Part shown: piece after piece, positions 32,901 through 41,758 of the stretch
Layout of the letters: the number at the start of each line of letters is the position of its first letter
How positions within the stretch are numbered: position 1 is the first letter of the stretch
Source of the DNA: Akkermansia muciniphila
GTDB lineage: Bacteria > Verrucomicrobiota > Verrucomicrobiia > Limisphaerales > SIAT01
Direction of reading: 5' to 3'
Assembly: GCA_945860945.1 (NCBI GenBank)
Contig: CAMASG010000006.1
Location: forward strand, 1-55,077
DNA length: 55,077 nucleotides
The notes under the pieces: generated by a model
Databases searched by the model: none
The model's input: the letters and a program-made list of their open reading frames with translations, nothing else
What the model was told of the DNA's origin: nothing
Position numbers and translations under genes: made by a program

Positions 32901-35620
32901 CGGTCGGGTTGCACGTCGCCGGCGAATCGAAGCCGCTCGCGTGGGATTATCACAACGAGGCGACCATCGCGTTGGTGCCCGACCGCCGCGAGTATCAGCC
33001 GGGCGACAAGGCGCTCATTCTCGTGAAGACGCCGATTCAAGGGCCTGCGTTGGTGACGATTGAGCGCGAGAATGTCCGCCGCTCTTTCGTCGTCACACTC
33101 AGCGGCAACGCGCCCTCGATCGAAGTGCCGCTGCTCGTGGAGGACGCGCCGAACATTTTCGTTTCCGTGCTGCTTCTGCGGGGCGCGCAGCAGAGTTCGC
33201 GGCAGGTGAAGACGGCCGAGTTCCGCCTCGGCTATTGCCAACTCAATGTCACGCGTCCGGAATCGAAACTCGCTGTAAACGTCGCGCTCGAACGCGCCGA
33301 TTACCAACCCGCGCAGAACGTCGCCGTCGCCGTTGATGTGAAGGATTTCCGAGGCCAACCGGCGGCGGATGCCGAGGTCACGCTTTACGCGGTAGATGAC
33401 GGCGTGCTCAGTCTCGCCGGTTATCAGCGGCCTGATTTGCATGGTTTCTTTTTTGCGCCGCGCCCGCTTTCCGTGACCACTTCCACGAGCTTCCCGCAAA
33501 TGCTCACGGAAGATCCGAGCCGCGTTGCGTTCGGCAACAAAGGTCACATCGTCGGCGGCGGTGGCGACGAAGGCGGCGAGGTGCGCGTGCGGAAGAACTT
33601 TCTCGCGTGCGCATTCTGGAATGCGCGGCTTGTCACTGACGCCGCGGGGCGTGTGACGGCGAGTTTCGCCGCGCCGGACGGTCTCACGCGCTATCGCGTT
33701 TTCGCCGTCGCTCACACGCGACAAAGCCAGTTCGGCAGCGCGGAGTCCGCTTTTCACATTCACAAACCGCTGATGATTGAGCCGGCCTTGGCGCGTTTCG
33801 CGAACATCGGCGACCGATTGCTCGCGCGTGCCGTCGTTCACAATCAGACCGACGCGGCTGGCGAAGTCGAAGTGACATTGCAACTCGACGACAAAGCCGT
33901 GCTCGCCGCCGGCGAAGCCACACGACGGATCACGATTCCGGAGAAAGGCACGGCGACGTTGGACGTGCCGGTTGAGTTCAAGCAATCGGGCGAGGCGGTT
34001 TGGTCGTGGCGCGCGCGTTTCACCGACACGGCGCGCGGCGCGTTTGCCGACGCGGTGCAGAGCCGATTGAACGTCGGTCACGTCGCGCCGTTGCTGAAGG
34101 AGATTCACCTTGCGCGGATCGAGTCGGGCGAAACGAATCTGCTCGGGCTCGCCAATCCGCAGTTGCGCGAAGGTGACGGCACGCTCTCGTTGACGCTCGC
34201 GGACACGCGACTGGCTGAACTGCGCGAAGCAGCGGATTACTTGCGCGGTTATCCGTACGGTTGCGTTGAGCAGACTGCCTCGGGTCTGCTGCCGTGGGTG
34301 TTGCTGCGCGAGTTCCGCGAGGTGTTGCCGGGTTTCAACCGCAGCGATAACGAGGTCCGCGATGTTGTTGCGAAGGGCATCAACCGCCTGATCTCGATGC
34401 AGACTGAATCAGGTGGGTTGGCTTATTGGCCCGGTGGGCGCGAGGCGATGTTGTGGGGCAGTGCTTACGGCGGACTCGTGCTCGCGCTCGCGAAGGAGCG
34501 TGGTCACGCCGTGCCCGAAGAATCGTTGAATCGGCTTGCCGATTATCTGCGCCAACAACTTCGCGTAACTGCGCCGAGTGAACAATGTCTCGCTCTCTAC
34601 ACGCTCGCGTTGCTCGGTCGAGCTGAGTCCGCGTACATTGAAAAAGCTTTTCAAGCGCGTGAGACGCTTGGCGAAGAAGACCGCGCCCTGCTCGCGTTGG
34701 CTGTGCTGACCGGTAAAGGCAAACCTGCGATGGCTGAGGAGCTGCTTGCCGGCAAACCGGCGTCCCGTGCCAGCGAACGGGATTGGTTCGGCTCGCCTTC
34801 GCGCGTGCTGGCTATCCGCTTGCTCGCATGGGCTCGTCTGCGTCCGCAGGATCCGGCGGTGGATCGGTTGGTGACCGAGTTGCTCGCTGCGCGTCGCAAC
34901 GGTCATTGGCTCACCACGCAGGGCAACGCGTGGCCGCTGCTCGCGCTCATCGAGTATGCGCGGCGTGTGGAGACAATCGCAAAACCCTCGTCGGGCGTTG
35001 TCGAGTGGGATGGTCAGAGCCACACCTTCGAACTCGGCACGGGCAAACGAACGTTCCACCTCGTGCTGCCGCATCGTGCCGCATTGCGCACCGCGCCGTT
35101 GCGAGTCTCCCTCTTGCAGCCCGGCCGGATTTTCACGCAGGTGAAAATCGAGACGCGCTCGCTCGTTGGAGAAACGCCACGGCAGGACAGTGGGTTCTCC
35201 GTTCGTCGCAGTTACGACCGCGTGGCGGATGATGGCGCGTCGTTGACGATTGACGAAGCGCGCGTGGGCGACCTCGTCCGTGTGACCTTGGAAATCGAGG
35301 CCAGCCAACCGGCGCATTATGTGGTGGTGGACGATCCGTTGCCGGCGATTTTCGAAGCCATCAATCCGGAGTTTCGCACGCAACGCACGCGCGTGAAGGC
35401 GGAGGAGAGTTGGTTCAGCGACTTCCGCGAACTGCGTACGGACCGCGCGCTGTTCTTCCGCGACCATCTCGCGCCGGGTCGTTACACGATTCAGTATCTC
35501 GCTCGCGTGCGTGCCGCCGGTGCCGCCACCGCCCCTGCGGCGAAGGTCGAGGCGATGTATCAGCCCGAGCGATTTGGTCTCTCCGGCACGAGCAAGGTTT
35601 CGGGTCAGACAATCCGATGA
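29918..35620 (+). CDS. Bacterial alpha-2-macroglobulin lipoprotein (YfhM-like)
   Basis: A 1900-aa periplasmic protease inhibitor. FAFLLLLGLAACGGAGK is a lipoprotein signal, with Cys34 in LAAC. Macroglobulin-like (MG) domains follow, including FTDRPVYRPGEMVHLKGVARRF near residue 645, and the YGCVEQTASGLLPW thioester loop with Cys1449 and Gln1452 intact. The complete thioester indicates a covalent protease trap rather than the thioester-less variant. The next gene is pbpC, 7 bp on; the pair recurs in many Gram-negatives and is thought to couple defence with wall repair. It is about 250 residues longer than E. coli YfhM. Confidence 0.92.
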   Translation: MFSIQARAQQQRPFFWFLAPRFFAFLLLLGLAACGGAGKRVEQGARLMLAHDELGPTSTFEVRFDDEVVAGDSVGLPATESPLIFEPPLTGQFVWLSRRSGVFTPSEPFKLDQTYRVRLRHELKNADGRPLVARIDRAFTTPALTVVGRLQGSWEGGDTFGSVALTFNAAVLAEKAERFLEFRDKNNRSVPAAVVQMPRAVGSLEWDGNEPMPTWDARFHAARKKPAAAAQMSRLRGAENKNEPRNEPVANRIVVTPARPLPEGEGWRLVARAGLPSASGVLRSRKAAEIVVGDVKPFSVTVVTPENEVGRGRWLAIQFSRNLEPETDTELLLKRVSITPRPVDLNATVYGNFIHFTGAFELGKPYAIALPAGLKSATGHAMKQAHSESVTFRPIEPRVQLASFSASQFATGQRRFELVSVNNTSLHVRAKRLGRDTLIHALRGYQRYAGDFHSRFSDDAERARPLDYNLMAGQTIFNRTLDPNAPVDTAKKMELPLNELLGEAKVGAIFVSVDGANQQSGTRNRLAVQTQTLLQVTDLGLVWKRAGEKLFVHVFSLATGQPVAKADVRIFNDENIELNTAQTDENGVAQLASEKRAVWLMAEHGDDLHALRLQSWDTTFPLHRFNLPMDWSGDSADANKLLIFTDRPVYRPGEMVHLKGVARRFQQGGLVAPSKLRGQLKCFDARNHPFFETNVVFTAHGSVDADIALPQGVLGHYRVEISASGFNASHSFAVQEFKPNAFQITLPTKHQFAPDEPIRLPLKAAYYFGKPLAKAEVRWSLDATEDEPWLHNVDGFAFFDQAGRIDNEQGPAPLVITGSGRLDERGGITLDPELPANAHTPRPLSVELLVEVTDVNQQTLSASGRYTRHSSSHYLGLRLPHEVLRVGEPLKMEMIGVGTDGSPLSAATDVEVTLSKVEWHSLRQKGAGGAMIYKNERRVEKVAAQNLSTQVARHEGNGEWTTRGAVVTKLIPPGPGEYVVEARGVDGAGRPVFTAVGLHVAGESKPLAWDYHNEATIALVPDRREYQPGDKALILVKTPIQGPALVTIERENVRRSFVVTLSGNAPSIEVPLLVEDAPNIFVSVLLLRGAQQSSRQVKTAEFRLGYCQLNVTRPESKLAVNVALERADYQPAQNVAVAVDVKDFRGQPAADAEVTLYAVDDGVLSLAGYQRPDLHGFFFAPRPLSVTTSTSFPQMLTEDPSRVAFGNKGHIVGGGGDEGGEVRVRKNFLACAFWNARLVTDAAGRVTASFAAPDGLTRYRVFAVAHTRQSQFGSAESAFHIHKPLMIEPALARFANIGDRLLARAVVHNQTDAAGEVEVTLQLDDKAVLAAGEATRRITIPEKGTATLDVPVEFKQSGEAVWSWRARFTDTARGAFADAVQSRLNVGHVAPLLKEIHLARIESGETNLLGLANPQLREGDGTLSLTLADTRLAELREAADYLRGYPYGCVEQTASGLLPWVLLREFREVLPGFNRSDNEVRDVVAKGINRLISMQTESGGLAYWPGGREAMLWGSAYGGLVLALAKERGHAVPEESLNRLADYLRQQLRVTAPSEQCLALYTLALLGRAESAYIEKAFQARETLGEEDRALLALAVLTGKGKPAMAEELLAGKPASRASERDWFGSPSRVLAIRLLAWARLRPQDPAVDRLVTELLAARRNGHWLTTQGNAWPLLALIEYARRVETIAKPSSGVVEWDGQSHTFELGTGKRTFHLVLPHRAALRTAPLRVSLLQPGRIFTQVKIETRSLVGETPRQDSGFSVRRSYDRVADDGASLTIDEARVGDLVRVTLEIEASQPAHYVVVDDPLPAIFEAINPEFRTQRTRVKAEESWFSDFRELRTDRALFFRDHLAPGRYTIQYLARVRAAGAATAPAAKVEAMYQPERFGLSGTSKVSGQTIR

Positions 35621-35627
35621 ACAGCCG

Positions 35628-37901
35628 ATGACCGCCGCGGCAAAAAAAACAAACCGGCGCGTGCACCTCGTACGACTCAGCCGCGCTGCGCTGGTTTTGC
35701 TGGCGCTATTTGTCGTCGGACAATTCGCGTTACGGTTCGTGCCATTGCCAGCGGGGCTTTTTGCTTCGCCATCAGCGAGCCTCGAGTTAACCGACCGTCA
35801 CGGTCAACCGCTCCGCGCTGTGCCCGATGAGGAACGTCGCTTCCACGGACGTTTCATAATTGATGAGGCCCCCGACATTTTCGTACAGGCGACACTCGCG
35901 GCCGAGGACAAGCGGTTCTGGCGGCACGGGGGCGTCGATTGGTTTGCGTCCTGCCGCGCGGCGAAAGATTGGATGGCTCGCGGCCGCGTTGTTTCCGGCG
36001 CTTCGACCATCACGCAACAGCTCATCAAAAATGCCGCGCCGCGACCGCGCACGCTTTGGACGAAGCTGGTCGAGGCCGCGCAAGCGCTGCGACTGGAGCA
36101 GGTGTGGGGCAAGCAGCAGATTCTCGAAGAATATCTGAACCGCATTGATTACGGAAATCTCTGCCACGGTGCGGAGACCGCGGCGCGTTTCTATTTCGCA
36201 AAGCCGCTCGGCGATCTCAGCCCTGCCGAGGCCGCTTTGCTTGCCGCGCTGCCGAACGGTCCGGCGCGATTGAATCCCTTTCGTCATCCCGAGCGGTCGC
36301 GTCAGCGTCAGCGACTCGTGCTCGAACGGATGCGCAGCAACGGTTGGCTGACGGCGGCGGAGTTCGAGCGCGCCGTTGCTGAGCCGATTCGTTTGAATGG
36401 CGCCCGCCGCGCGTTCGCCGCACCGCATTTTGCGGACATGGTTCTGGCGCAAAACGATTTCACCGCCCGCCACGGACCGGTGGCGACGACGCTCGATCTT
36501 GAGTTGAACCGTTTCGTGGAACGCGCGCTGCGCGATCAGATCGAACGGTTGCGTGAGCGGCGCGTGAACCACGCCGCAGCTGTCGTGTTTGATAATCGGA
36601 CGGGCGATGTGCTGGCGCTGGTCGGCTCGGGCGATTTCTTCGCGCCGGATGCGGGGCAGGTGAACGGCGCGTGGGCGCCGCGTTCGGCGGGATCCACTTT
36701 CAAACCATTCACCTATCTGCTCGCGTTGGAACGCGGCGATACGCCGGCGACCGTCGTGGCGGATGTGCCGGTCGAGTTCGCCACGCCGACGGGCGTGTTT
36801 CGGCCGGAGAATTATCATCGCCGTTTTCACGGGCCGGTGCGTTACCGTATCGCGCTGGCAAATTCATTGAACGTCGCCGCTGTGCGCGTGCTGGAGCGGG
36901 CGGGCGGTCCGGCGCCGCTGTTGCGAGCATTGCGCGACTGCGGACTGACGACACTCGAACGTGATTCCGAGCACTACGGACTCGGCCTCACCATCGGCAA
37001 CGCCGAGGCGCGCTTGCTCGAATTGGCAAACGCCTACGCCTGCCTCGCGCGGTTGGGCGAACATCGCCCGTTCCGCCTGCTGGCGAATGAGCCGATTGCG
37101 CCCGCGCGTCGCGTGTTCGATTCCGACGCGGCGTTTTTGATGGCGGATATTCTCAGCGACAATCTCGCGCGCACGGCGGCCTTCGGCGCGGATTCAAGTT
37201 TGCGCTTCGATTTTTCCGTCGCGTGCAAAACGGGTACGAGTTCGGATTTCCGCGACAACTGGGCCTTTGGCTACACGCCCGAGTTCACCGTGGGCGTGTG
37301 GGTCGGCAATTTCGATGGCGCGCCGATGGAGCGCGTTTCCGGCGTGACCGGTGCCGCGCCGTTGCTTCACGAGATTTTCATTCACCTGCGCGAGCGCCGC
37401 GGCACGTCGTGGTACGCGACGCCGGCGGAAGTGGTTGAGCGAACAATTCATCCGCTCACGGGAAAGCTCATCGCGGATAATCGGTGCGATGGCGTGCGGG
37501 AAAAGTTCCTCTCGCGGGCGTTGCCCGAGAAGGAGCGCGCGGAGGATTACGATGATGCCAGCCGAGTGAAGCTGCCCGTAGAATACGCTCGATGGCTTGC
37601 CAGTCGCGATAACTGGCTGGGCGACCGCGCGGTGTTGGCGGAATTGCCCGCTGCGGAATTGCGCCTACTCTCGCCGCTGCCCGGCAGCGTCTTTTATCTC
37701 GATCCCGACTTGCCGTCATTGAGCCAGCGTCTGCCGCTGCGGATCGTCGGCGTCGCGGCGCGTTGGGAAAGTTCCACGTTGCGCATTGAGAGCGAGAGCG
37801 GCGGATCGTTCGTGCGGCTTGCGCCCGGCCGCCACACGTTGCGTGTCACCGCGCCGGACGGCCGCGCGCAGGAGACGTGGTTCGATGTGCGGGCTCTCTG
37901 A
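35628..37901 (+). CDS. pbpC: Penicillin-binding protein 1C
   Basis: A 757-aa bifunctional class A PBP. LVLLALFVVGQFALRFVPL is the membrane anchor. The GT51 transglycosylase domain contains AAEDKRFWRHGG, with catalytic Glu93, and GASTITQQL. The transpeptidase has the S-x2-K at Ser356 in SAGSTFKP, the SLN-type ANSLNVAAV and the KTGTS box in ACKTGTSSDFRDNW. The C-terminus (LRLLSPLPGSVFYLDPDLP onward) is the BiPBP_C domain of PBP1C. The start ATG at 35628 lies 7 bp after the A2M stop; the track start at 35511 would overlap it. Confidence 0.95.
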   Translation: MTAAAKKTNRRVHLVRLSRAALVLLALFVVGQFALRFVPLPAGLFASPSASLELTDRHGQPLRAVPDEERRFHGRFIIDEAPDIFVQATLAAEDKRFWRHGGVDWFASCRAAKDWMARGRVVSGASTITQQLIKNAAPRPRTLWTKLVEAAQALRLEQVWGKQQILEEYLNRIDYGNLCHGAETAARFYFAKPLGDLSPAEAALLAALPNGPARLNPFRHPERSRQRQRLVLERMRSNGWLTAAEFERAVAEPIRLNGARRAFAAPHFADMVLAQNDFTARHGPVATTLDLELNRFVERALRDQIERLRERRVNHAAAVVFDNRTGDVLALVGSGDFFAPDAGQVNGAWAPRSAGSTFKPFTYLLALERGDTPATVVADVPVEFATPTGVFRPENYHRRFHGPVRYRIALANSLNVAAVRVLERAGGPAPLLRALRDCGLTTLERDSEHYGLGLTIGNAEARLLELANAYACLARLGEHRPFRLLANEPIAPARRVFDSDAAFLMADILSDNLARTAAFGADSSLRFDFSVACKTGTSSDFRDNWAFGYTPEFTVGVWVGNFDGAPMERVSGVTGAAPLLHEIFIHLRERRGTSWYATPAEVVERTIHPLTGKLIADNRCDGVREKFLSRALPEKERAEDYDDASRVKLPVEYARWLASRDNWLGDRAVLAELPAAELRLLSPLPGSVFYLDPDLPSLSQRLPLRIVGVAARWESSTLRIESESGGSFVRLAPGRHTLRVTAPDGRAQETWFDVRAL

Positions 37902-37969
37902 ACGAGCGTGAAGGGGCGCATTCGCCGCTTCCGTCGGCAAGCCGCTTCAGCTAGTCTCCCATTGGTTTT

Positions 37970-39523
37970 ATGGCACAAGTGAAGTTTGAAGATGTGGCGC
38001 TGAGGTTGCGCGGCGAGGACGATGTGGCGGTGGCGAAGCAGACGCTCAAGGCCGGCACGGAGCTGGTGAATGACGCGCTGCGGCTCACGCTCAGCCGGAC
38101 CGTGCCCGCCGGGCACAAGCTCGCGCTGCGGCCGATCGCCGACGGCGCGGCGGTGCGGAAATACGGGCAGACCATCGGCTTCGCGCAGGGCAACATCGCG
38201 GCCGGCGACCACGTTCATACGCACAACCTCGTGCTGCGCGACTTCACGCGCGATTATCAATTCTGCGCTGACGTGCGGCCGGTCGCGTTTCATCCATCGG
38301 AACAGACGCGCACGTTTGAAGGCTTCGCGCGGCCCGGCGGCAAGGTCGGCACGCGCAATTATCTCGCCGTCATTTCCACGGTGAACTGCTCGGCGAGCGT
38401 CTCGAAATATGTGGCCGAGCGTTTCAAGGGGCCGGAGTTCAAACGCGATTTTCCGAATGTGGATGGCGTGATTGCTTTCACGCACAAGGTTGGCTGCGGC
38501 GTCCAGCCCGGCGAACCGCACAAGCTGCTGCAGCGTGTGGCGGCGGGCATTGCGCGGCATCCGAACATCGCCGGTTACGTGATGATCGGCCTCGGTTGCG
38601 AGGTGAACCAAGTGCACCAGATTCGCGAGGCGCACCAACTCGATCAGCTTAAGCCGGGCGAAGCCGCGCCCACGTTCCTCACGATTCAGAACAGCGGCGG
38701 CATCCGCAAAACGATCGAGGCTGCGACGGTGGCGATGGCGAAGTTATTACCGCAGGCCAACGCGCTGCGTCGCACATCGCAGCCGGTGAGCAAGTTGATC
38801 CTCGCGGAGAACTGCGGTGGCTCCGATGGCAATAGCGGCATCACCGCGAACCCCGCGCTCGGTGTGGCGTCGGACGAACTCGTGCGCTACGGCGGCACAG
38901 CGGTGCTGGCGGAGACGCCGGAGATTTATGGCGCGGAACATTTGCTGACGCGTCGCGCTGTCACGCCGGCGGTCGGTCAGAAGATTGTGGACCTGATCCA
39001 TTGGTGGGAGGAATACGCGCGCGCCAACGGCGGCACCATCGACAACAATCCGAGCTACGGCAACAAAGAGGGCGGCCTCACGACCATCGTCGAGAAGAGT
39101 CTCGGCGCGGTGGCGAAGGGCGGTCAGGCGCCGCTCACGGCTGTGTATCAATACGCCGAGGAGATTTCCGCGTCCGGTTTCTGTTTCATGGACACGCCCG
39201 GTTACGATCCAGTGAGCATGACCGGCCTCGTTGCTGGCGGTTGCAACGTCGGCGTGTTCACCACCGGCCGCGGCAGCGTGTATGGTTGCAAACCGTCGCC
39301 GTGCATCAAGGTCGCCACCAACAGCACGCTTTATCGTTGGATGGAGGAGGACATGGATCTCAACGCCGGAACCATCCTCGACGGCACCGAGACGGTGGAG
39401 CAGGTCGGGATGCGCATCTTCGAGGAGATCATCGCGGTGTCCAGCGGCAAGAAGACGAAGAGCGAGTTGGCCGGTCTCGGCGACGAAGAGTTCGCGCCGT
39501 GGCTGCTCGGCGCGCAGTTCTGA
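37970..39523 (+). CDS. uxaA: Altronate dehydratase family protein
   Basis: A 517-aa UxaA-type dehydratase that would convert D-altronate to 2-dehydro-3-deoxy-D-gluconate. The N-terminal SAF-type domain contains HKLALRPIADGAAVRKYGQTIGFA, where the last part is typical. GYVRPGGKVGTRN-like sequence (FARPGGKVGTRNYLAVI) begins the catalytic domain. Signature motifs are HKVGCGVQPGEPHKLL, AENCGGSDGNSGITANPALG and GFCFMDTPGYDPVSMTGLVAGG. UxaA and related galactarate or other sugar-acid dehydratases are not distinguishable here. It stands alone, 68 bp after pbpC and 5 bp from the convergent ABC gene. Confidence 0.85.
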   Translation: MAQVKFEDVALRLRGEDDVAVAKQTLKAGTELVNDALRLTLSRTVPAGHKLALRPIADGAAVRKYGQTIGFAQGNIAAGDHVHTHNLVLRDFTRDYQFCADVRPVAFHPSEQTRTFEGFARPGGKVGTRNYLAVISTVNCSASVSKYVAERFKGPEFKRDFPNVDGVIAFTHKVGCGVQPGEPHKLLQRVAAGIARHPNIAGYVMIGLGCEVNQVHQIREAHQLDQLKPGEAAPTFLTIQNSGGIRKTIEAATVAMAKLLPQANALRRTSQPVSKLILAENCGGSDGNSGITANPALGVASDELVRYGGTAVLAETPEIYGAEHLLTRRAVTPAVGQKIVDLIHWWEEYARANGGTIDNNPSYGNKEGGLTTIVEKSLGAVAKGGQAPLTAVYQYAEEISASGFCFMDTPGYDPVSMTGLVAGGCNVGVFTTGRGSVYGCKPSPCIKVATNSTLYRWMEEDMDLNAGTILDGTETVEQVGMRIFEEIIAVSSGKKTKSELAGLGDEEFAPWLLGAQF

Positions 39524-39528
39524 TTTCC

Positions 39529-40338
39529 CTACACGACGGCTTTTCGCCGCGGCGCCACGCGTAACGTGAGCCGGCCGTCTTGCTTTCCGAGCGCGACTTT
39601 CGAGCCGAACGCCGTCGAGAGCAGTGGCGCGTTCAACACCTCTCTCTTCGGTCCCGCCGCGAGCACGCGACCTTCGCGGAGAATCAAGCCGTGCGTGAAG
39701 ACGGGCATGATCTCTTCCACGTGGTGCGTGACGAGCACGAGCGTGGGCGCGTTCCGTTGCTTGCCGAGGCGCTGGAGAAATTGGAGGAAATGTTCGCGCG
39801 CGACGGGGTCGAGTCCCGCGCACGGTTCGTCGAGGATGAGCAACTTCGGCTTTGCCATCAACGCGCGGCCGATGAGCACGCGCTGGCGTTCGCCTTGCGA
39901 GAGGTAGAGCCACGGACGGTCGGAGAGGTGCGCGCACTCGATTTGCCGGAGCAGGCGCAGCGCGTTCCGTTTGTCGGCGGCGGTGTAGCTTTCCCACAGA
40001 TCGATCATCGCGAACTTGCCGCTGATGACGGTCTCGAGCGCCGGTTCCTCGGGCGCCATCAACTGGCGGATAGCGGAGCTGACGATGCCGATGTGCAGGC
40101 GCAGCGCGCGCCAATCGGCTTCACCGAAACGTTCACCGAGCAGTTCCAGTTCACCCTCGGTCGGCGTGAGATAACCGGTGAGCGCGGCGAGCAGGGAGGT
40201 TTTTCCAGAGCCGTTCGAGCCAAGAATGAACCAATGCTGGCCGCGTTCGACGCGCCAGGTGACGCCGTCGAGGATGCGCGTGTTGCCGCGTTGGATACCG
40301 AGGTCGCGCACGTCGAGAATGGCTGCCGTTCGTTTCAT
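39529..40338 (-). CDS. ABC transporter ATP-binding protein
   Basis: A 269-aa ATPase. The Walker A motif is ILGSNGSGKTSLL, the signature motif LYLSQGERQRVLIGRAL, Walker B LLILDEPCAGLD and the switch His is LVTHHVEEI. It resembles the molybdate/iron-type ModF or YhaQ ATPases in layout. No permease or binding protein is adjacent, so it may work alone (a non-transport ABC) or with distant subunits. The ORF track extends to 40479; MKRTAAILDVRDL at 40338 is preferred. Confidence 0.88.
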   Translation of the reverse strand: MKRTAAILDVRDLGIQRGNTRILDGVTWRVERGQHWFILGSNGSGKTSLLAALTGYLTPTEGELELLGERFGEADWRALRLHIGIVSSAIRQLMAPEEPALETVISGKFAMIDLWESYTAADKRNALRLLRQIECAHLSDRPWLYLSQGERQRVLIGRALMAKPKLLILDEPCAGLDPVAREHFLQFLQRLGKQRNAPTLVLVTHHVEEIMPVFTHGLILREGRVLAAGPKREVLNAPLLSTAFGSKVALGKQDGRLTLRVAPRRKAVV

Positions 40339-40426
40339 TTTGTGCGCGCGGACAATAGCGGAATCGTCTCGTCGCGCCCAGCCGTTTTCTTGACTTTTCC
40401 CGCCGCTGACGAAGACTCGCCGTTCT

Positions 40427-40756
40427 ATGACGAACATTCCGACCCAGTTCAGCGACGTGACCGCGGTGGCCAAAGCCAATGTTTATTTCGACGGCAAAGT
40501 GGTGAGCCACACCATCCTCTTTCCGGACGACAGCAAGAAAACGCTCGGGTTGATTTATGCCGGGAAGTTCCACTTCGGCACCGACAAAGCTGAGCGGATG
40601 GAGATCGTCGCCGGCCACTGCACCGTGACGCTCGATGGCCAGACCGCCACGGCGAACTACGGCGCGGGACAACACTTCGATGTACCGGCCAAGAGCGGTT
40701 TCGACATCGCGGTGTCGGACGGCATCTGCGAATACATCTGCTCCTTCCTCGATTAA
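40427..40756 (+). CDS. ppnP: Pyrimidine/purine nucleoside phosphorylase
   Basis: A 109-aa cupin-fold PpnP (YaiE/DUF1255) enzyme that phosphorolyses several nucleosides. FDGKVVSHTILFPDDSKKTLGLIYAGKFHFGTDKAERMEIVAGHCTVTLDG and FDVPAKSGFDIAVSDGICEYICSF match the family along its whole length. It starts at ATG 40427, with TTGACT (40390-40395) upstream and a weak AAGACT -10. It is divergent from the ABC gene (88 bp apart). Confidence 0.93.
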   Translation: MTNIPTQFSDVTAVAKANVYFDGKVVSHTILFPDDSKKTLGLIYAGKFHFGTDKAERMEIVAGHCTVTLDGQTATANYGAGQHFDVPAKSGFDIAVSDGICEYICSFLD

Positions 40757-40821
40757 CTTTGGCGTTGCGCGCGAGGCTGAAACCGCCGAATCTGCGCGCC
40801 GTTACACATCAAAAACAACCT

Positions 40822-41610
40822 ATGAAACGACTCACGCAACTGTTCCTCGCCGCCGCCTGCTCGGTGGCTTTCTCGCTCCCGGCCGCTGATGCCAAGAAAT
40901 CGCCCGGCTACGATGACACGCCGGTGATTCCTGGCCAGACTTGGAAGGTGCACGACAGCAAGCGCCCGCATCCGCCCATTGTGAAGCCCGACGTTTCGCC
41001 CACGCTCGGCGCCAAGCCGCCCGCCGGCGCAGTGGTTCTCTTCGACGGCACGGACCTTTCGAAATGGAAGTCCGCCAAAGGCGACGCCCCGTGGAAGGTC
41101 GAGAGCGGTTACATGGAAGTGAACGGCAAAGGCCAAGTCACTACCAAGCAGAGCTTCGGCAGCATGAAGGTGCACCTCGAGTTCGCCTCGCCCAAAGAGG
41201 TCAAAGGCGAGAGCCAAGGCCGCGGCAACTCCGGCGTGTTTCTTATGGGCATGTATGAAGTGCAGGTGCTGGACTCCTACGAGAACGTCACCTACGCCGA
41301 CGGCCAGTGCGCCTCGCTCTACGGCCAGTGGCCGCCCGACAAGAACGTCTGCCTGCCCCCCGGCGAATGGCAGACCTACGACATCACCTTCGAAGCGCCG
41401 AAGTTCGCGGACGGCAAGCTCGTCGAGCCCGGTTACGTCACCGTGGTCCACAACGGCGTGAAGGTTCACGACCGCCGCAAGCTCAACGGCCCGAGCGGCC
41501 ATCGCAACGTCGTGGCCTACAAGGCGCACGCCGACAAGCTGCCCATCAGCCTGCAGGACCACGGTAACCCCGTACGCTTCCGCAACTTTTGGGTGGAAGA
41601 GCTGAAGTAG
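40822..41610 (+). CDS. DUF1080 (3-keto-disaccharide hydrolase-like) secreted protein
   Basis: A 262-aa DUF1080 protein. MKRLTQLFLAAACSVAFSLPAADA is a signal peptide. VVLFDGTDLSKWKSAKGDAPWKVESGYMEVNGKGQVTTKQSFGSMKVHLEF and GRGNSGVFLMGMYEVQVLDSYEN are the concanavalin-like core of the family. RFRNFWVEEL is the typical C-terminus. Some members hydrolyse 3-keto-glycosides; the exact activity is unknown. The track start at 40759 is 21 codons longer and would precede the signal peptide; ATG 40822 is chosen. Confidence 0.9.
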   Translation: MKRLTQLFLAAACSVAFSLPAADAKKSPGYDDTPVIPGQTWKVHDSKRPHPPIVKPDVSPTLGAKPPAGAVVLFDGTDLSKWKSAKGDAPWKVESGYMEVNGKGQVTTKQSFGSMKVHLEFASPKEVKGESQGRGNSGVFLMGMYEVQVLDSYENVTYADGQCASLYGQWPPDKNVCLPPGEWQTYDITFEAPKFADGKLVEPGYVTVVHNGVKVHDRRKLNGPSGHRNVVAYKAHADKLPISLQDHGNPVRFRNFWVEELK

Positions 41611-41651
41611 CCCGCTGCGCGGCGAATCCGCCGCGGTAAGCTTTCAAAATC

Positions 41652-41684
41652 AAAGGCCGGACGAGATTCGTCCGGCCTTTTGCT
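41652..41684 (+). terminator. Rho-independent terminator after the DUF1080 gene
   Basis: AAAGGCCGGACGA pairs with TCGTCCGGCCTTT over 13 bp around a 3-nt loop, followed by TTTGC. It closes the DUF1080 gene and precedes the palindromic array. Confidence 0.92.
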
Positions 41685-41758
41685 TTGGTTTGACGGGGAT
41701 ATTCTTTAAAAAGGCCATTTGAAGGGCTAAACACATCAAATGCGGCGTTTTGACTTTT

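Noticed and set aside
32450-34108. 552-aa minus-strand ORF opposite the A2M gene
   Set aside because: It lies entirely inside a well-supported A2M gene and its translation is Arg/His-rich shadow sequence.
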